DNA of 64,000 nucleotides from DATJPD01 sp035506575 (GTDB taxonomy: Bacteria; Pseudomonadota; Alphaproteobacteria; CACIAM-22H2), in the NCBI GenBank assembly GCA_035506575.1, contig DATJPD010000230.1, forward strand, positions 1 through 64,000, given 5' to 3'. The notes under the pieces are model-generated. The model had not been told where the DNA came from. It was given only the letters and a program-made list of their open reading frames with translations, and did no database searches. Positions 8,203-16,181 of this stretch are shown here, one piece after another. Position 1 is the first letter of the stretch, and every line of letters starts with the position of its first letter. The position numbers and the translations under genes were made by a program.

Positions 8203-8228
8203 CGCTTTTGACTATTCCGTCAAAAGCG
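8203..8228. repeat. Perfect 10-base inverted repeat between gentisate dioxygenase and hydrolase genes
   Basis: Arms CGCTTTTGAC (8203-8212) and GTCAAAAGCG (8219-8228) are exact reverse complements around a six-base centre. The element sits about 10 bases upstream of the hydrolase start on the minus strand, next to its GGAG. It could be an operator of a dimeric regulator or an mRNA hairpin controlling translation of the hydrolase. It lacks a T-run, so it is not a typical terminator. Confidence 0.6.
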
Positions 8229-8271
8229 AAGCACGCTGCTCGGGCGGAGACAAGCGCAATTTGCGCCGCCG

Positions 8272-9336
8272 TCAGACGGCTGCGGGGAATTTCTGCTCGC
8301 GCCAGAAGCCGAGCTTCTCGTGGACGACGCGGTCGGAGAAGCTGAACAGGACCGATTCCTCACCCGCCTCATGGACGTGCTTCGCCCAGCTCGGCACGAC
8401 GAAGATGTCGCGCGGCCCCCACTGCATCACCTTGTCGCCGATCGTGGTCTTGCCGCGGCCTTCGGTGCACACGAACACCGTGCTGTCGGTCGAGCGGTAG
8501 GGCTGCGTCTTGAGGCCCTTGGGCAGGAGCTGGAGGAAGGTGGAGATCGACGGCATGGCCGCGTCGCCGTTGCGCGGGTTGATGTACTTCATCTTCAGCC
8601 CGTGCCATGGGCTCCACTTGTCGCGCTTTTTCATGGTCTCCAGCGCTTCGCGGCTGCGATCGTACGGATAATTGAACACCGGCGAATTCGGCCGGTTGTA
8701 CTCGTCCTCGACCGGCAGCATGTTCGTGCCGTAGCGGGCGAAGGAATCGCCTTCCGGGCGTTCCGGCTGCATCGCGTCTTCGCTCTCGTGGCCCTCGCGG
8801 AAGCTCGCCTCGAACAGCTTGATCATGTGCATGTCGAGGCCGTCAAGCCACACCATCGGCCCGTCGCCGATGTTGCCGTGGTCGTGCCACGTCCAGGATG
8901 GGGTGATCACGAAGTCGCCCGGGTGCATCATCGTGCGCTCGCCGTCGACCGCGGTGTAGGCGCCCTGGCCTTCGATGATGAAGCGCAAGGCCGCCTGCGA
9001 GTGGCGGTGCGGCGGGGCGATCTCGCCCGGGAAGATGATCTGCAGGCCGCCGAACAGGCTGCGGGTGATTTTCGACTCACCCGGAAACGCGGGGTTCTCG
9101 AGGATCAGGACGCGCCGCTCGGCCTCCTTCGCCGTGATCAGCTTGCCGGCCTCGATCAGGAACGGACGGATCGCATCGTACTTCCACAGATGCGCCTCGG
9201 TGAGCGTATCGGGCTCGGCGGTCACCAGCTTTCCCAGCACTTCCCACAGGGGGGCCAGGTTGGACTTGCCGATCCGCTGGTAGAACTCCTGCCGGACCGG
9301 TTCGATATTGTGCTTGGGCGAGACTGCCGCATCCAT
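8272..9336 (-). CDS. Gentisate 1,2-dioxygenase (bicupin)
   Basis: A 354-residue bicupin ring-cleaving enzyme that opens gentisate (2,5-dihydroxybenzoate) to maleylpyruvate using Fe(II). The iron ligands of the N-terminal cupin are visible as His110 and His112 (PPHRHSQ) and a histidine in TWHDHG (151/153). The C-terminal cupin (about 250-340) has the usual RDIFVVPSWAKHVH pattern. Related enzymes act on salicylate or 5-substituted salicylates, so the substrate is only probable. GGGAG precedes the ATG at 9336. No maleylpyruvate isomerase or fumarylpyruvate hydrolase is found nearby; instead an amidohydrolase follows. Confidence 0.9.
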   Translation of the reverse strand: MDAAVSPKHNIEPVRQEFYQRIGKSNLAPLWEVLGKLVTAEPDTLTEAHLWKYDAIRPFLIEAGKLITAKEAERRVLILENPAFPGESKITRSLFGGLQIIFPGEIAPPHRHSQAALRFIIEGQGAYTAVDGERTMMHPGDFVITPSWTWHDHGNIGDGPMVWLDGLDMHMIKLFEASFREGHESEDAMQPERPEGDSFARYGTNMLPVEDEYNRPNSPVFNYPYDRSREALETMKKRDKWSPWHGLKMKYINPRNGDAAMPSISTFLQLLPKGLKTQPYRSTDSTVFVCTEGRGKTTIGDKVMQWGPRDIFVVPSWAKHVHEAGEESVLFSFSDRVVHEKLGFWREQKFPAAV

Positions 9337-9473
9337 CGTCGTTCACTCCCGAAAAGGCTCTCAGGCTTGAACATAAGACGGAACCAGCGATTCCGCCATG
9401 CTCTGGTAAGCCATTGACAGGAAAGGCCGTGCGGCTGATCGTAACGATCCGTGACAGGCGAGGAGAGTTGAGG

Positions 9474-10376
9474 ATGGCGACAAGTTTCACGTTCATCGGC
9501 TTCGGCGAAGCGGCCCAGCATATCTCGCGCGGCCTCAAGGCCGCGGGGGCGGGGCCGATGCGAACCTACGATATCCTGTTCGACAAGCCGGGCGATGCCG
9601 GCGAGCGCATCCGCCGCCGCGCGGTCGAGATCGGCGTGACCTGTGCGAAGAGCCACGCCGAGGCGGTGAAGGGAAGCGACGTCGTGCTGTCGGCGGTGAC
9701 GGCGGCCTCCTCGAACGACGCGGCGCGCGCCAGCGGGTCCGGCCTCGAGGCCGGCCAGTTCTACATGGACATCAATTCGACCTCGCCCGCGGTCAAGCGG
9801 GCGAATGCCGAGGCGCTCGCCGCCAGCGGTGCGCGGTTTGTCGAGGCCGCTGTGATGGAATCGGTCCCGCCGCACGGCCACAAGGTGCCGATCCTGCTGG
9901 CGGGGACGGCGGCGCGGGCGCTCGCGGACCTGCTGCGCCCGTTCGGCATGCGGGTTGAGGCGGTGGGCGAGGAGATCGGCCAGGCATCCTCGATCAAGAT
10001 GTTTCGCAGCGTCATCATCAAGGGCATGGAGGCGCTGATGCTCGAATCCCTCTACGCCGCGTCCGAGATGGGGGTCACCGAGCGGGTGCTTGAATCGCTG
10101 GCCGGGACTTATCCGGGCATGGACTGGCCGAAGGCCGTCGACTACCTGGTCGGCCGCACCGCGCAGCACGGCGCCCGGCGGGTGGCCGAGATGCGCGAGG
10201 TCGCGCGCACGTTGCGCGACATGGGACATGAATCGCTGATGGCCGAGGCGACCGCCAATCGGATCGACTGGTGCGTGAAGGCCCTGGCGGGCCATCGCTG
10301 GGAGCAGGGCGTGCCCAAGGCCGCCGAGGTGTTCGCCGAAATCGACCGGCGGAAGCCGCGCCGCCCCGCGGCCTGA
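9474..10376 (+). CDS. NAD(P)-dependent oxidoreductase with DUF1932 domain
   Basis: A 300-residue protein of the beta-hydroxyacid dehydrogenase / 6-phosphogluconate dehydrogenase-like superfamily. The N-terminal Rossmann motif is FIGFGEAAQHI and the substrate-binding-type loop is DINSTSPAVK. The C-terminal helical DUF1932 domain contains SSIKMFRSVIIKGMEAL with the usual lysine. The ATG at 9474 is preceded by AGGAGAG; an earlier in-frame codon adds 20 residues ahead of the Rossmann fold and was rejected. It is divergent from the gentisate dioxygenase gene across 137 bases. The substrate is unknown; a hydroxyacid from aromatic or sugar-acid catabolism is possible. Confidence 0.82.
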   Translation: MATSFTFIGFGEAAQHISRGLKAAGAGPMRTYDILFDKPGDAGERIRRRAVEIGVTCAKSHAEAVKGSDVVLSAVTAASSNDAARASGSGLEAGQFYMDINSTSPAVKRANAEALAASGARFVEAAVMESVPPHGHKVPILLAGTAARALADLLRPFGMRVEAVGEEIGQASSIKMFRSVIIKGMEALMLESLYAASEMGVTERVLESLAGTYPGMDWPKAVDYLVGRTAQHGARRVAEMREVARTLRDMGHESLMAEATANRIDWCVKALAGHRWEQGVPKAAEVFAEIDRRKPRRPAA

Positions 10377-10401
10377 TCCGGGCGGTGATAGAGTGGCGCG
10401 C

Positions 10402-10770
10402 ATGGCCAGACTTTCGCTGCGCGTCGAGTTCCAGGGCTGGGGCGCGATCGGTCCGGGCAAGGTCCGGCTCCTCGAGCTGATCGACCGTCACGGGTCGATC
10501 TCGGCAGCCGGGCGCGCGATGGGCATGTCTTATCGCCGCGCGTGGCTTTTGGTCGACAGCCTGAACCGCCGGTTCCGCAAGCCCCTGGTGGCGACCGAAC
10601 GCGGGGGCGGGCAGGGTGGCGGGGCGGTCCTGACGCCGTTTGGCCGTCTGGTCATCCGCCACTATCGCGAGATCGAGACGAAGGCCGCCGGCGCCGCGGC
10701 GCGCCACCTGCTGGCGCTGCAGAAGGCGCTCTCCAACCGTCTGCCAGGGCCGGCCGACCGGCGGCTCTGA
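10402..10770 (+). CDS. ModE-type N-terminal winged-helix regulator
   Basis: A 122-residue protein that consists only of the LysR-like winged helix found at the N-terminus of molybdate regulator ModE: GAIGPGKVRLLELIDRHGSI, SAAGRAMGMSYRRAWLLVDSLN and LTPFGRLVIRHYREIE. The molybdate-binding MOP domains are absent. Stand-alone versions are common in alphaproteobacteria and often regulate molybdenum or metal-related genes, but no mod or moa genes are present here. A GTG at 10393 would add three residues. It follows the DUF1932 gene by 25 bases and may be co-transcribed with it. Confidence 0.82.
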   Translation: MARLSLRVEFQGWGAIGPGKVRLLELIDRHGSISAAGRAMGMSYRRAWLLVDSLNRRFRKPLVATERGGGQGGGAVLTPFGRLVIRHYREIETKAAGAAARHLLALQKALSNRLPGPADRRL

Positions 10771-10850
10771 CGGCAACCGGCGTTAAGGAACCCGAAACCA
10801 AAAGCGGCTAGGTTGCGGTAAATCCAGCAATCCGCGGAGCGGACCGGGCC

Positions 10851-11072
10851 ATGACCGAGTACACGAGGCGCTTGAGCGACAAGATCCTGTTCGCCTTCAA
10901 CCAGGCGTGCGACCAGGGCTATTTCGACGTCGCCGAAGTGCTGATCCGGGCTTTGGAACTCGCCCTCACGCGCCAGGGCGGCTACAACAAGACCGACAAC
11001 CGCCAGAACCTGCAGGCCGTCACCGACGCCTATGCGCGCCTGCAGACGCTGAAGAGCGCCTTCACGCAGTGA
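10851..11072 (+). CDS. Small helical hypothetical protein, 73 aa
   Basis: I recognise no named family. The protein starts MTEYTRRLSDKILFAFNQAC and is all helical in appearance, with a segment FDVAEVLIRALELALTRQGG. It has no signal peptide, membrane segment or metal motif. The size, codon use like the neighbours and a start codon in a sensible place after about 80 intergenic bases support a real gene. It converges with the DUF2794 gene 19 bases downstream. No function is proposed. Confidence 0.65.
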   Translation: MTEYTRRLSDKILFAFNQACDQGYFDVAEVLIRALELALTRQGGYNKTDNRQNLQAVTDAYARLQTLKSAFTQ

Positions 11073-11091
11073 ACCGGCCCCGGGACCGGGC

Positions 11092-11439
11092 TTACGCCGG
11101 TTCGAGTTTTTCTTCGAGCGCCTTGAGCACGTCGTCGATGGTGCGTCCGCGCAGCAGCGTACGGCGGCCGTCGGAGACCACGTAGCCGCCGGGGCGGTGC
11201 CGCGCCGGGCCCAGCTTGGCGATGATGTAGAGCGGCCAGTCGCGGGCATGGCGGAACACCGAGAACGCAGCCACGCCGTTGGCCCCGACGTCGATCGCGT
11301 AATCGCGCCATTCGCCGCGCGCCACGCGCGTCGAGTAGAGGCTCAAGATCTTGCGCAGTTCCTGCCGATCGAAGAACACCCGGCCGGATTTCGGCCGGTA
11401 GTCGGCAAGGTGGACCAGTATGTCGTCGGTGGCCGCCAC
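11092..11439 (-). CDS. DUF2794 family protein
   Basis: A 115-residue cytosolic protein of the alphaproteobacterial DUF2794 family. The diagnostic stretch is VFFDRQELRKILSLYS followed by GEWRDYAIDV and FSVFRHARDWPLYIIAK. The function is unknown. The start is a GTG at 11439; no in-frame ATG is available nearby. It is divergent from the yfgM-bamB-der operon, with 175 bases between the starts, which hold nothing else recognisable. Confidence 0.82.
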   Translation of the reverse strand: MAATDDILVHLADYRPKSGRVFFDRQELRKILSLYSTRVARGEWRDYAIDVGANGVAAFSVFRHARDWPLYIIAKLGPARHRPGGYVVSDGRRTLLRGRTIDDVLKALEEKLEPA

Positions 11440-11614
11440 GTCGCATCGAGTGTTGCCGATTTCGGCGGCCCTGTCTACGCCGTGCCGGTCCCGTCCGGCG
11501 CCGCCGAAATGCCTTATTTTGCTCGGAAAACCTCGGCTCTGCGGCGCTTGGTTTGTTTTGCGCGGCGAGGCGGCCAGGGCTATGGTAGCGCGCGATTCGT
11601 CCGGGAGTTAGAGC

Positions 11615-12259
11615 GTGTCCGATATCTTCACCGAAGTCGACGAAGACCTCAGGCGCGACCGCGCGCTCAAGCTGTGGAAGCAGTACGGCAACTACGTCAT
11701 CGCGGCCGCGGTGGCGATCGTCATCGCCACCGCGGGTTACGTGGCTTGGCAGGATTATTCGCGCAAGCAGGCGGAAGCGGCTGCGGCGCAATACGTCGCA
11801 GCCCTGGACGAAGCGAAATCGGGCAATGCGGCGCAGGCCGGCAAGGCGCTCACCAGCATCGCGCAGACCGGCCGTGCCGGCTACACCGCTCTGGCCCGCC
11901 TCGAGGAGGCCGGCATCAAGGCCAACGCGGGCGACCTCGCCGGTGCTGCCGTGCTCTATCGCCAGGTGGCGGCCGACACGAGCGTCGACCGGGAGCTGCG
12001 CGATGCCGCGACCGTGCTGGCGGCACTCGACAGTCTCGACACGCCAAATCCGGGCGACGTCGAGAAAGACCTCGCCACGCTGGCAGCGCCGACGAGCCCG
12101 TGGCGTTACCTTGCGTGGGAGATCGAAGCTGCGGCCGCCGTCAAGGCCGGCAAGATCGACGACGCACGCAAGGCCTACAGCCGGATCTCCGACGATCCCC
12201 AGGCGCCTGCGGCCGTACGCGCGCGCGCTGCGGAAATGCTGGCGGCGCTGGCCGGCTGA
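11615..12259 (+). CDS. YfgM-like TPR-fold membrane protein
   Basis: A 214-residue protein with a short cytosolic start, one transmembrane helix (about 27-46, YVIAAAVAIVIATAGYVAW) and a periplasmic TPR-like region of alanine-rich helix pairs (TPR_21 type). In E. coli the homologue YfgM associates with SecYEG and the chaperone PpiD. Gene order yfgM-bamB-der is the same as in E. coli, which strengthens the call. The start is GTG at 11615 with GGGAG upstream. bamB begins 11 bases after its stop, so the genes are probably co-transcribed. Confidence 0.82.
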   Translation: MSDIFTEVDEDLRRDRALKLWKQYGNYVIAAAVAIVIATAGYVAWQDYSRKQAEAAAAQYVAALDEAKSGNAAQAGKALTSIAQTGRAGYTALARLEEAGIKANAGDLAGAAVLYRQVAADTSVDRELRDAATVLAALDSLDTPNPGDVEKDLATLAAPTSPWRYLAWEIEAAAAVKAGKIDDARKAYSRISDDPQAPAAVRARAAEMLAALAG

Positions 12260-12270
12260 GGCACACGACG

Positions 12271-13596
12271 ATGAAGCTGGCCCGGTTGTTCATGCTCGCC
12301 GCCGCTGCAGCGACGCTGGTCGCGTGCGGTGAGGGAAGCTGGTTCGGCAGCGCCAGGAAGGATCCGATCCCGGGCGAACGCATCCCGGTCCTGCCGCAGA
12401 ACGAAGGCGTCATCGCCGATGCGCGCATCGCCTCCGTCTCGGTGCAGCTGCCGCCGGAAACGGATAATCGCGACTGGCCGCAGCCGGCCGGCTATGTCGG
12501 CGAGTTCATCGCCAATCCGGCGGTCAAGGGCTTCGACATCGCCTGGCGGACGAGCATCGGAAGCGGGAACAGCCGGGACGGACGCATCTCGGCAGCACCG
12601 ATCGTCGCCTCGGGCCGGGTCTATGCGATCGATGCCGACGAACGATTGAGCGCCATCGATGCCGCGACCGGGAAGAGCATCTGGCGGGTGGACCTGACGC
12701 CGGACGACGACCGTTCGGGCGGCGGCAGCGGCGGCGGTGCCGCCTATTTCGAGGGCCGGCTCTACGTCGCCACGGGGTACGCGCAGGTGATCTGCGTCGA
12801 TCCGGAGAACGGCAAGGAGATCTGGCGGACGACTCTGACGGGCCCGTTCCGCTCGGGGCCCGCGGTCGACAATGGCCGCGTCTTCGCGGTCAGCAGCGAC
12901 AACCAGATCCATGCGCTCGATATCGCGACGGGGCGCAAGCTGTGGACGCATAGCGGCCTGGCCGAAGGGGCCGGGATTTACGGCGGGGCCGCACCGGTCG
13001 TGGCCGGCAACATGCTGATCGCGGGCTTGTCGTCGGGCGAGCTGTTCGCGCTGCGCGTCGACAACGGGCGCGTGCTGTGGTCCGATTCCCTGGCGGGCAT
13101 CCAGAAATCCGATGCGGTCTCGGCATTGCCCGACGTGCGCGGCTTCCCGGTTGTGGATCACGGGCAGGTGATCGCGGCGGGACATGCCAGCCGCCTCGTC
13201 GACATCGATTTGAGGTCGGGGGCCCGTATCTGGGAGCAGGATCTCGGGAGCTTCAACTCGCCCTGGGTGGCGGGCGATTTCCTCTACATGATCACCGATG
13301 ACGACAACTTGCTGTGCGTGAGCCGGCGCGACGGCCGCATCCGCTGGACGCGGCAGCTGCATCATTATGACGACGAAAAGAAGAAGACGGGCGTGATCAC
13401 CTGGGTCGGGCCGATCGTCGCCGGGGGCCGCCTGTTCGCGGCCAATACCGCGGGCGAGGCGATCGTCGCGTCGCCCGAGAGCGGCGAAATCCTGTCCAAC
13501 ATCAACTTGCCGGGCGGCGTATCGGTGTTGCCGGTGGTGGCGAGCGGGACGGTCTACGTCCTGACCGACGACGCCGAGCTTGTCGCGCTGCGCTAG
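12271..13596 (+). CDS. bamB: Outer-membrane assembly lipoprotein BamB
   Basis: A 441-residue lipoprotein subunit of the BAM complex, which inserts beta-barrel proteins in the outer membrane. The signal peptide ends with lipobox LVAC (Cys19). The rest is an eight-bladed PQQ-type beta-propeller with repeated blade motifs such as VYAIDADERLSAIDAATGKSIWR, IHALDIATGRKLW and VLWSDSLAG. An extension of about 50 residues lies between the lipobox and the first blade. It sits between yfgM and der, as in E. coli. Confidence 0.92.
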   Translation: MKLARLFMLAAAAATLVACGEGSWFGSARKDPIPGERIPVLPQNEGVIADARIASVSVQLPPETDNRDWPQPAGYVGEFIANPAVKGFDIAWRTSIGSGNSRDGRISAAPIVASGRVYAIDADERLSAIDAATGKSIWRVDLTPDDDRSGGGSGGGAAYFEGRLYVATGYAQVICVDPENGKEIWRTTLTGPFRSGPAVDNGRVFAVSSDNQIHALDIATGRKLWTHSGLAEGAGIYGGAAPVVAGNMLIAGLSSGELFALRVDNGRVLWSDSLAGIQKSDAVSALPDVRGFPVVDHGQVIAAGHASRLVDIDLRSGARIWEQDLGSFNSPWVAGDFLYMITDDDNLLCVSRRDGRIRWTRQLHHYDDEKKKTGVITWVGPIVAGGRLFAANTAGEAIVASPESGEILSNINLPGGVSVLPVVASGTVYVLTDDAELVALR

Positions 13597-13607
13597 CTGG
13601 AATCCCG

Positions 13608-14984
13608 ATGTTCCGCGTCGCGATCGTGGGCCGGCCGAACGTCGGCAAATCGACGCTGTTCAACCGTCTCGTCGGCCGGCGCAAGGCGCTGGTCCACGAC
13701 ACGCCCGGCGTGACCCGCGATAGGCGCGAGGCGGAGGCGCAGCTCGGCGACCTCCGCTTCACCGCGATCGACACCGCCGGTCTCGACGAGGCGCCGGCGC
13801 GGTCGCTGGCCGCGCGCATGCACGCGCAGACCGGCCGCGCTCTCGCGGACGCTGACGTGATCTTGTTCGTCCTCGACGGGCGGGCCGGGGTCACCGGCAC
13901 CGACCGGCATTTCGCGAACTGGCTGCGCAAGGCCGGCCGCCCGGTCGTCGTCGTGGCCAACAAATGCGAGGGCAGTGCCGGGGTGGCCGGTGCGGGTGAG
14001 GCCGCTGGCCTCGGGCTCGGCGAGGTGACGGCGATTTCGGCCGAGCACGGCGAAGGGCTCGCCGATCTGCACGCGGCCCTGCGGCCCTACGCGCCGGAGG
14101 ACGCGGTCCTGCCGCATCGCGAAGACCGCAGCGCGGAACAGGCGGCGGGTGAGGCGGACGCGGAGACCGAACGGCCGATCCGCGTCGCGGTCATCGGCCG
14201 GCCGAATGTCGGCAAGTCGACCCTGGTCAATCGCCTGGTGGGCGAGGAGCGCCTCCTGACCGGGGCCGAGCCCGGAATCACGCGCGATGCGATCGAGATC
14301 CCGTGGACCTCGCAGGGACGCAACTTCGTGCTGGTGGATACGGCCGGCCTGCGCAAGAAGGCGCGCATCGAGGACCGGATCGAGCGGTTGTCCACGGCCG
14401 AGACGATCCAGGCCGTGCGCGAGGCGCAGGTGGCGATCCTGGTGCTCGACGCCACCGCGATGCTGGAGAAGCAGGACCTCGCGATCGCGCGCCTGGTGGT
14501 CGAGGAAGGCCGCGTGCTGGTGCTCGCGATCAACAAATGGGACCTCGTGGACGATCCGGGCGCGGCGGCGCGCAAGCTGAAGGACCGCGTCGAGCGGTCG
14601 CTGTCACAGGTCCCGGGCGTCGCCACGGTCATGGTGTCGGCGCTGCACGGCCGCAAGCTCGATGCGCTGGTGCGCGCCGTCGTCGACGGCTTCGAGACCT
14701 GGAACACGCGGCTGCCCACGCCGCCCCTCAACCGCTGGCTCGGGGGCATGACCGAATCACATCCGCCGCCGCTCGTCCGCGGCCGGAGGCCGCGGCTGCG
14801 CTTCATGCGCCAGGTCGCGACGCGGCCGCCAACCTTCGCGATCTTCGGCGCCAAGCTGACGACCTTGCCCGACGATTACCTGCGCTATCTCACCAACGGC
14901 CTGCGCGACACATTCAAGCTTAGGGGCACGGTGATCCGCATCGTGCTGCGGCAGACCGAGAACCCGTACGTCGACGAAGCGTAG
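13608..14984 (+). CDS. der: Ribosome-assembly GTPase Der (EngA)
   Basis: A 458-residue GTPase with two tandem G domains and a C-terminal KH-like domain, needed for 50S subunit maturation. The P-loop GRPNVGKS occurs twice (8-15 and 197-204), with DTAG switch motifs in each domain (DTAGLDE and DTAGLRKKARIED). The G4 motif of the second domain is NKWD; the first reads NKCE with Glu in place of Asp. The C-terminal KH-like region ends in TENPYVDEA. Third gene of the yfgM-bamB-der set, 11 bases after bamB; it converges with the SDR gene six bases away. Confidence 0.96.
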   Translation: MFRVAIVGRPNVGKSTLFNRLVGRRKALVHDTPGVTRDRREAEAQLGDLRFTAIDTAGLDEAPARSLAARMHAQTGRALADADVILFVLDGRAGVTGTDRHFANWLRKAGRPVVVVANKCEGSAGVAGAGEAAGLGLGEVTAISAEHGEGLADLHAALRPYAPEDAVLPHREDRSAEQAAGEADAETERPIRVAVIGRPNVGKSTLVNRLVGEERLLTGAEPGITRDAIEIPWTSQGRNFVLVDTAGLRKKARIEDRIERLSTAETIQAVREAQVAILVLDATAMLEKQDLAIARLVVEEGRVLVLAINKWDLVDDPGAAARKLKDRVERSLSQVPGVATVMVSALHGRKLDALVRAVVDGFETWNTRLPTPPLNRWLGGMTESHPPPLVRGRRPRLRFMRQVATRPPTFAIFGAKLTTLPDDYLRYLTNGLRDTFKLRGTVIRIVLRQTENPYVDEA

Positions 14985-14990
14985 GGCCGG

Positions 14991-15719
14991 TCACGCTGCT
15001 CGATAGGCTTTGAGCGTCTCGCCGGTGCGCGTCCAGTCGGGGCTCGCGAGGTCGACGTAGATGCCGGTCATCTCGTCGGGGGCGGGCAAGGTCATCGGAT
15101 CTTCGCCGGGCATGAAGCTCGCGCGCATGGCGGTGCGCGTCGCCCCGGGATCGACGATGTTGACGCGTATCCTGGTGTTCGCGAGCTCGGCCGCCCAGCT
15201 ACGGGCCATGGCCTCGAGGGCCGCCTTGCTGCTCGCATACGCTCCCAGATAGGCGCGGGCGCTGTGGGCTGCCGCCGACGACACGAAAACGGCGCGGCCC
15301 GCATCCGATAGCCGCAACAGCGGCTCGAGCGTGCGGATGAGACGCCAGTTGGCGCTGACGTTCACGCGGAAGACCTCGTCCCAGAATTTCGCGTCGTGGT
15401 GGGAGAGGGGGCCGACCGTGCCGAGGATGGCGGCGTTGGCGACGAACACATCGAGCTGCCCGAAGCGGGCGTGCAACTGCGGGCCCAGCGGATCGATGCG
15501 GTCGAGGTCGCGCAAATCGAGCGGCACCAGGGTGGCGGCTCCGCCGACCGCCTTGACGGCGTCATCGAGTTCTTCGAGCCCGCCCACGGTGCGGGCGACG
15601 GCGATCACGTGCGCGCCCTCGGCCGCAAAGCGCTGCGCCACCGCCGCGCCGATGCCGCGCGAGGCGCCCGTTACCAATGCCACGCGTCCAGCCAGGCGCT
15701 TTGTCTCGGATGTGGACAT
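14991..15719 (-). CDS. Short-chain dehydrogenase/reductase
   Basis: A 242-residue classical SDR: the NAD(P) motif TGASRGIG (about 17-24), NAA at the end of beta-4, a catalytic Ser in VFVSSAAAHSARAYLG and YASSK as the Tyr-Lys pair. It resembles YciK-type oxidoreductases but the substrate is not evident. The ATG at 15719 opens directly ahead of the Rossmann fold; much longer upstream reading is non-coding shadow of the preceding gene. It is the last gene of the purF run, only two bases after the small membrane-protein gene. Confidence 0.85.
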   Translation of the reverse strand: MSTSETKRLAGRVALVTGASRGIGAAVAQRFAAEGAHVIAVARTVGGLEELDDAVKAVGGAATLVPLDLRDLDRIDPLGPQLHARFGQLDVFVANAAILGTVGPLSHHDAKFWDEVFRVNVSANWRLIRTLEPLLRLSDAGRAVFVSSAAAHSARAYLGAYASSKAALEAMARSWAAELANTRIRVNIVDPGATRTAMRASFMPGEDPMTLPAPDEMTGIYVDLASPDWTRTGETLKAYRAA

Positions 15720-15721
15720 GG

Positions 15722-16156
15722 TCACCGATAATGGGCGCGTTCGCGTCGGCGGCGCGCGGCGACGCGGAATGGAAACACGATGATGTTGATCACGATCAGG
15801 CCCACGATCAAACCCGCGAGGAAGAAATAGAGTCCGTCCACCGACATCTGCACCGCCGGCTGGAACACGTGCAGGGTCGAGCGCGCGATGTCCGCATCGA
15901 AATTGTTGAAGAACGCGGCGACGCGCCCGACTCCTGCACTCGCGTCCAGGCCTTGCGCCGCCTTGCCGCACCAGTCGGCGCGCTGCTGGACGCTCGCGAG
16001 GGCGCCCGGGGCCAGGCCGCTGTTGGCCGCGACGCGCGCGAGCTCGCTCTCGCAGGTGCTGAGGCTCGCCGTGTATTGCTGGATGAAGCTCGGCAGGACC
16101 GCGAACGACGCGGCCCCGACCGAAGCCCCGATGCCGTCGAGAAGGCTCTTGAGCAT
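15722..16156 (-). CDS. DUF2937-like membrane protein
   Basis: A 144-residue protein with a hydrophobic N-terminal segment, a polar middle part beginning SFIQQYTASLSTCESELARVAA, and a strong C-terminal transmembrane helix (about 108-132, LYFFLAGLIVGLIVINIIVFPF) followed by an arginine-rich tail. The pattern resembles DUF2937 proteins of unknown function; the family name is tentative. It lies between purF (25 bases) and the SDR gene (2 bases) in one strand run. Confidence 0.6.
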   Translation of the reverse strand: MLKSLLDGIGASVGAASFAVLPSFIQQYTASLSTCESELARVAANSGLAPGALASVQQRADWCGKAAQGLDASAGVGRVAAFFNNFDADIARSTLHVFQPAVQMSVDGLYFFLAGLIVGLIVINIIVFPFRVAARRRRERAHYR

Positions 16157-16181
16157 GCGACGGCGCCGGCAGAGGGCCGGA

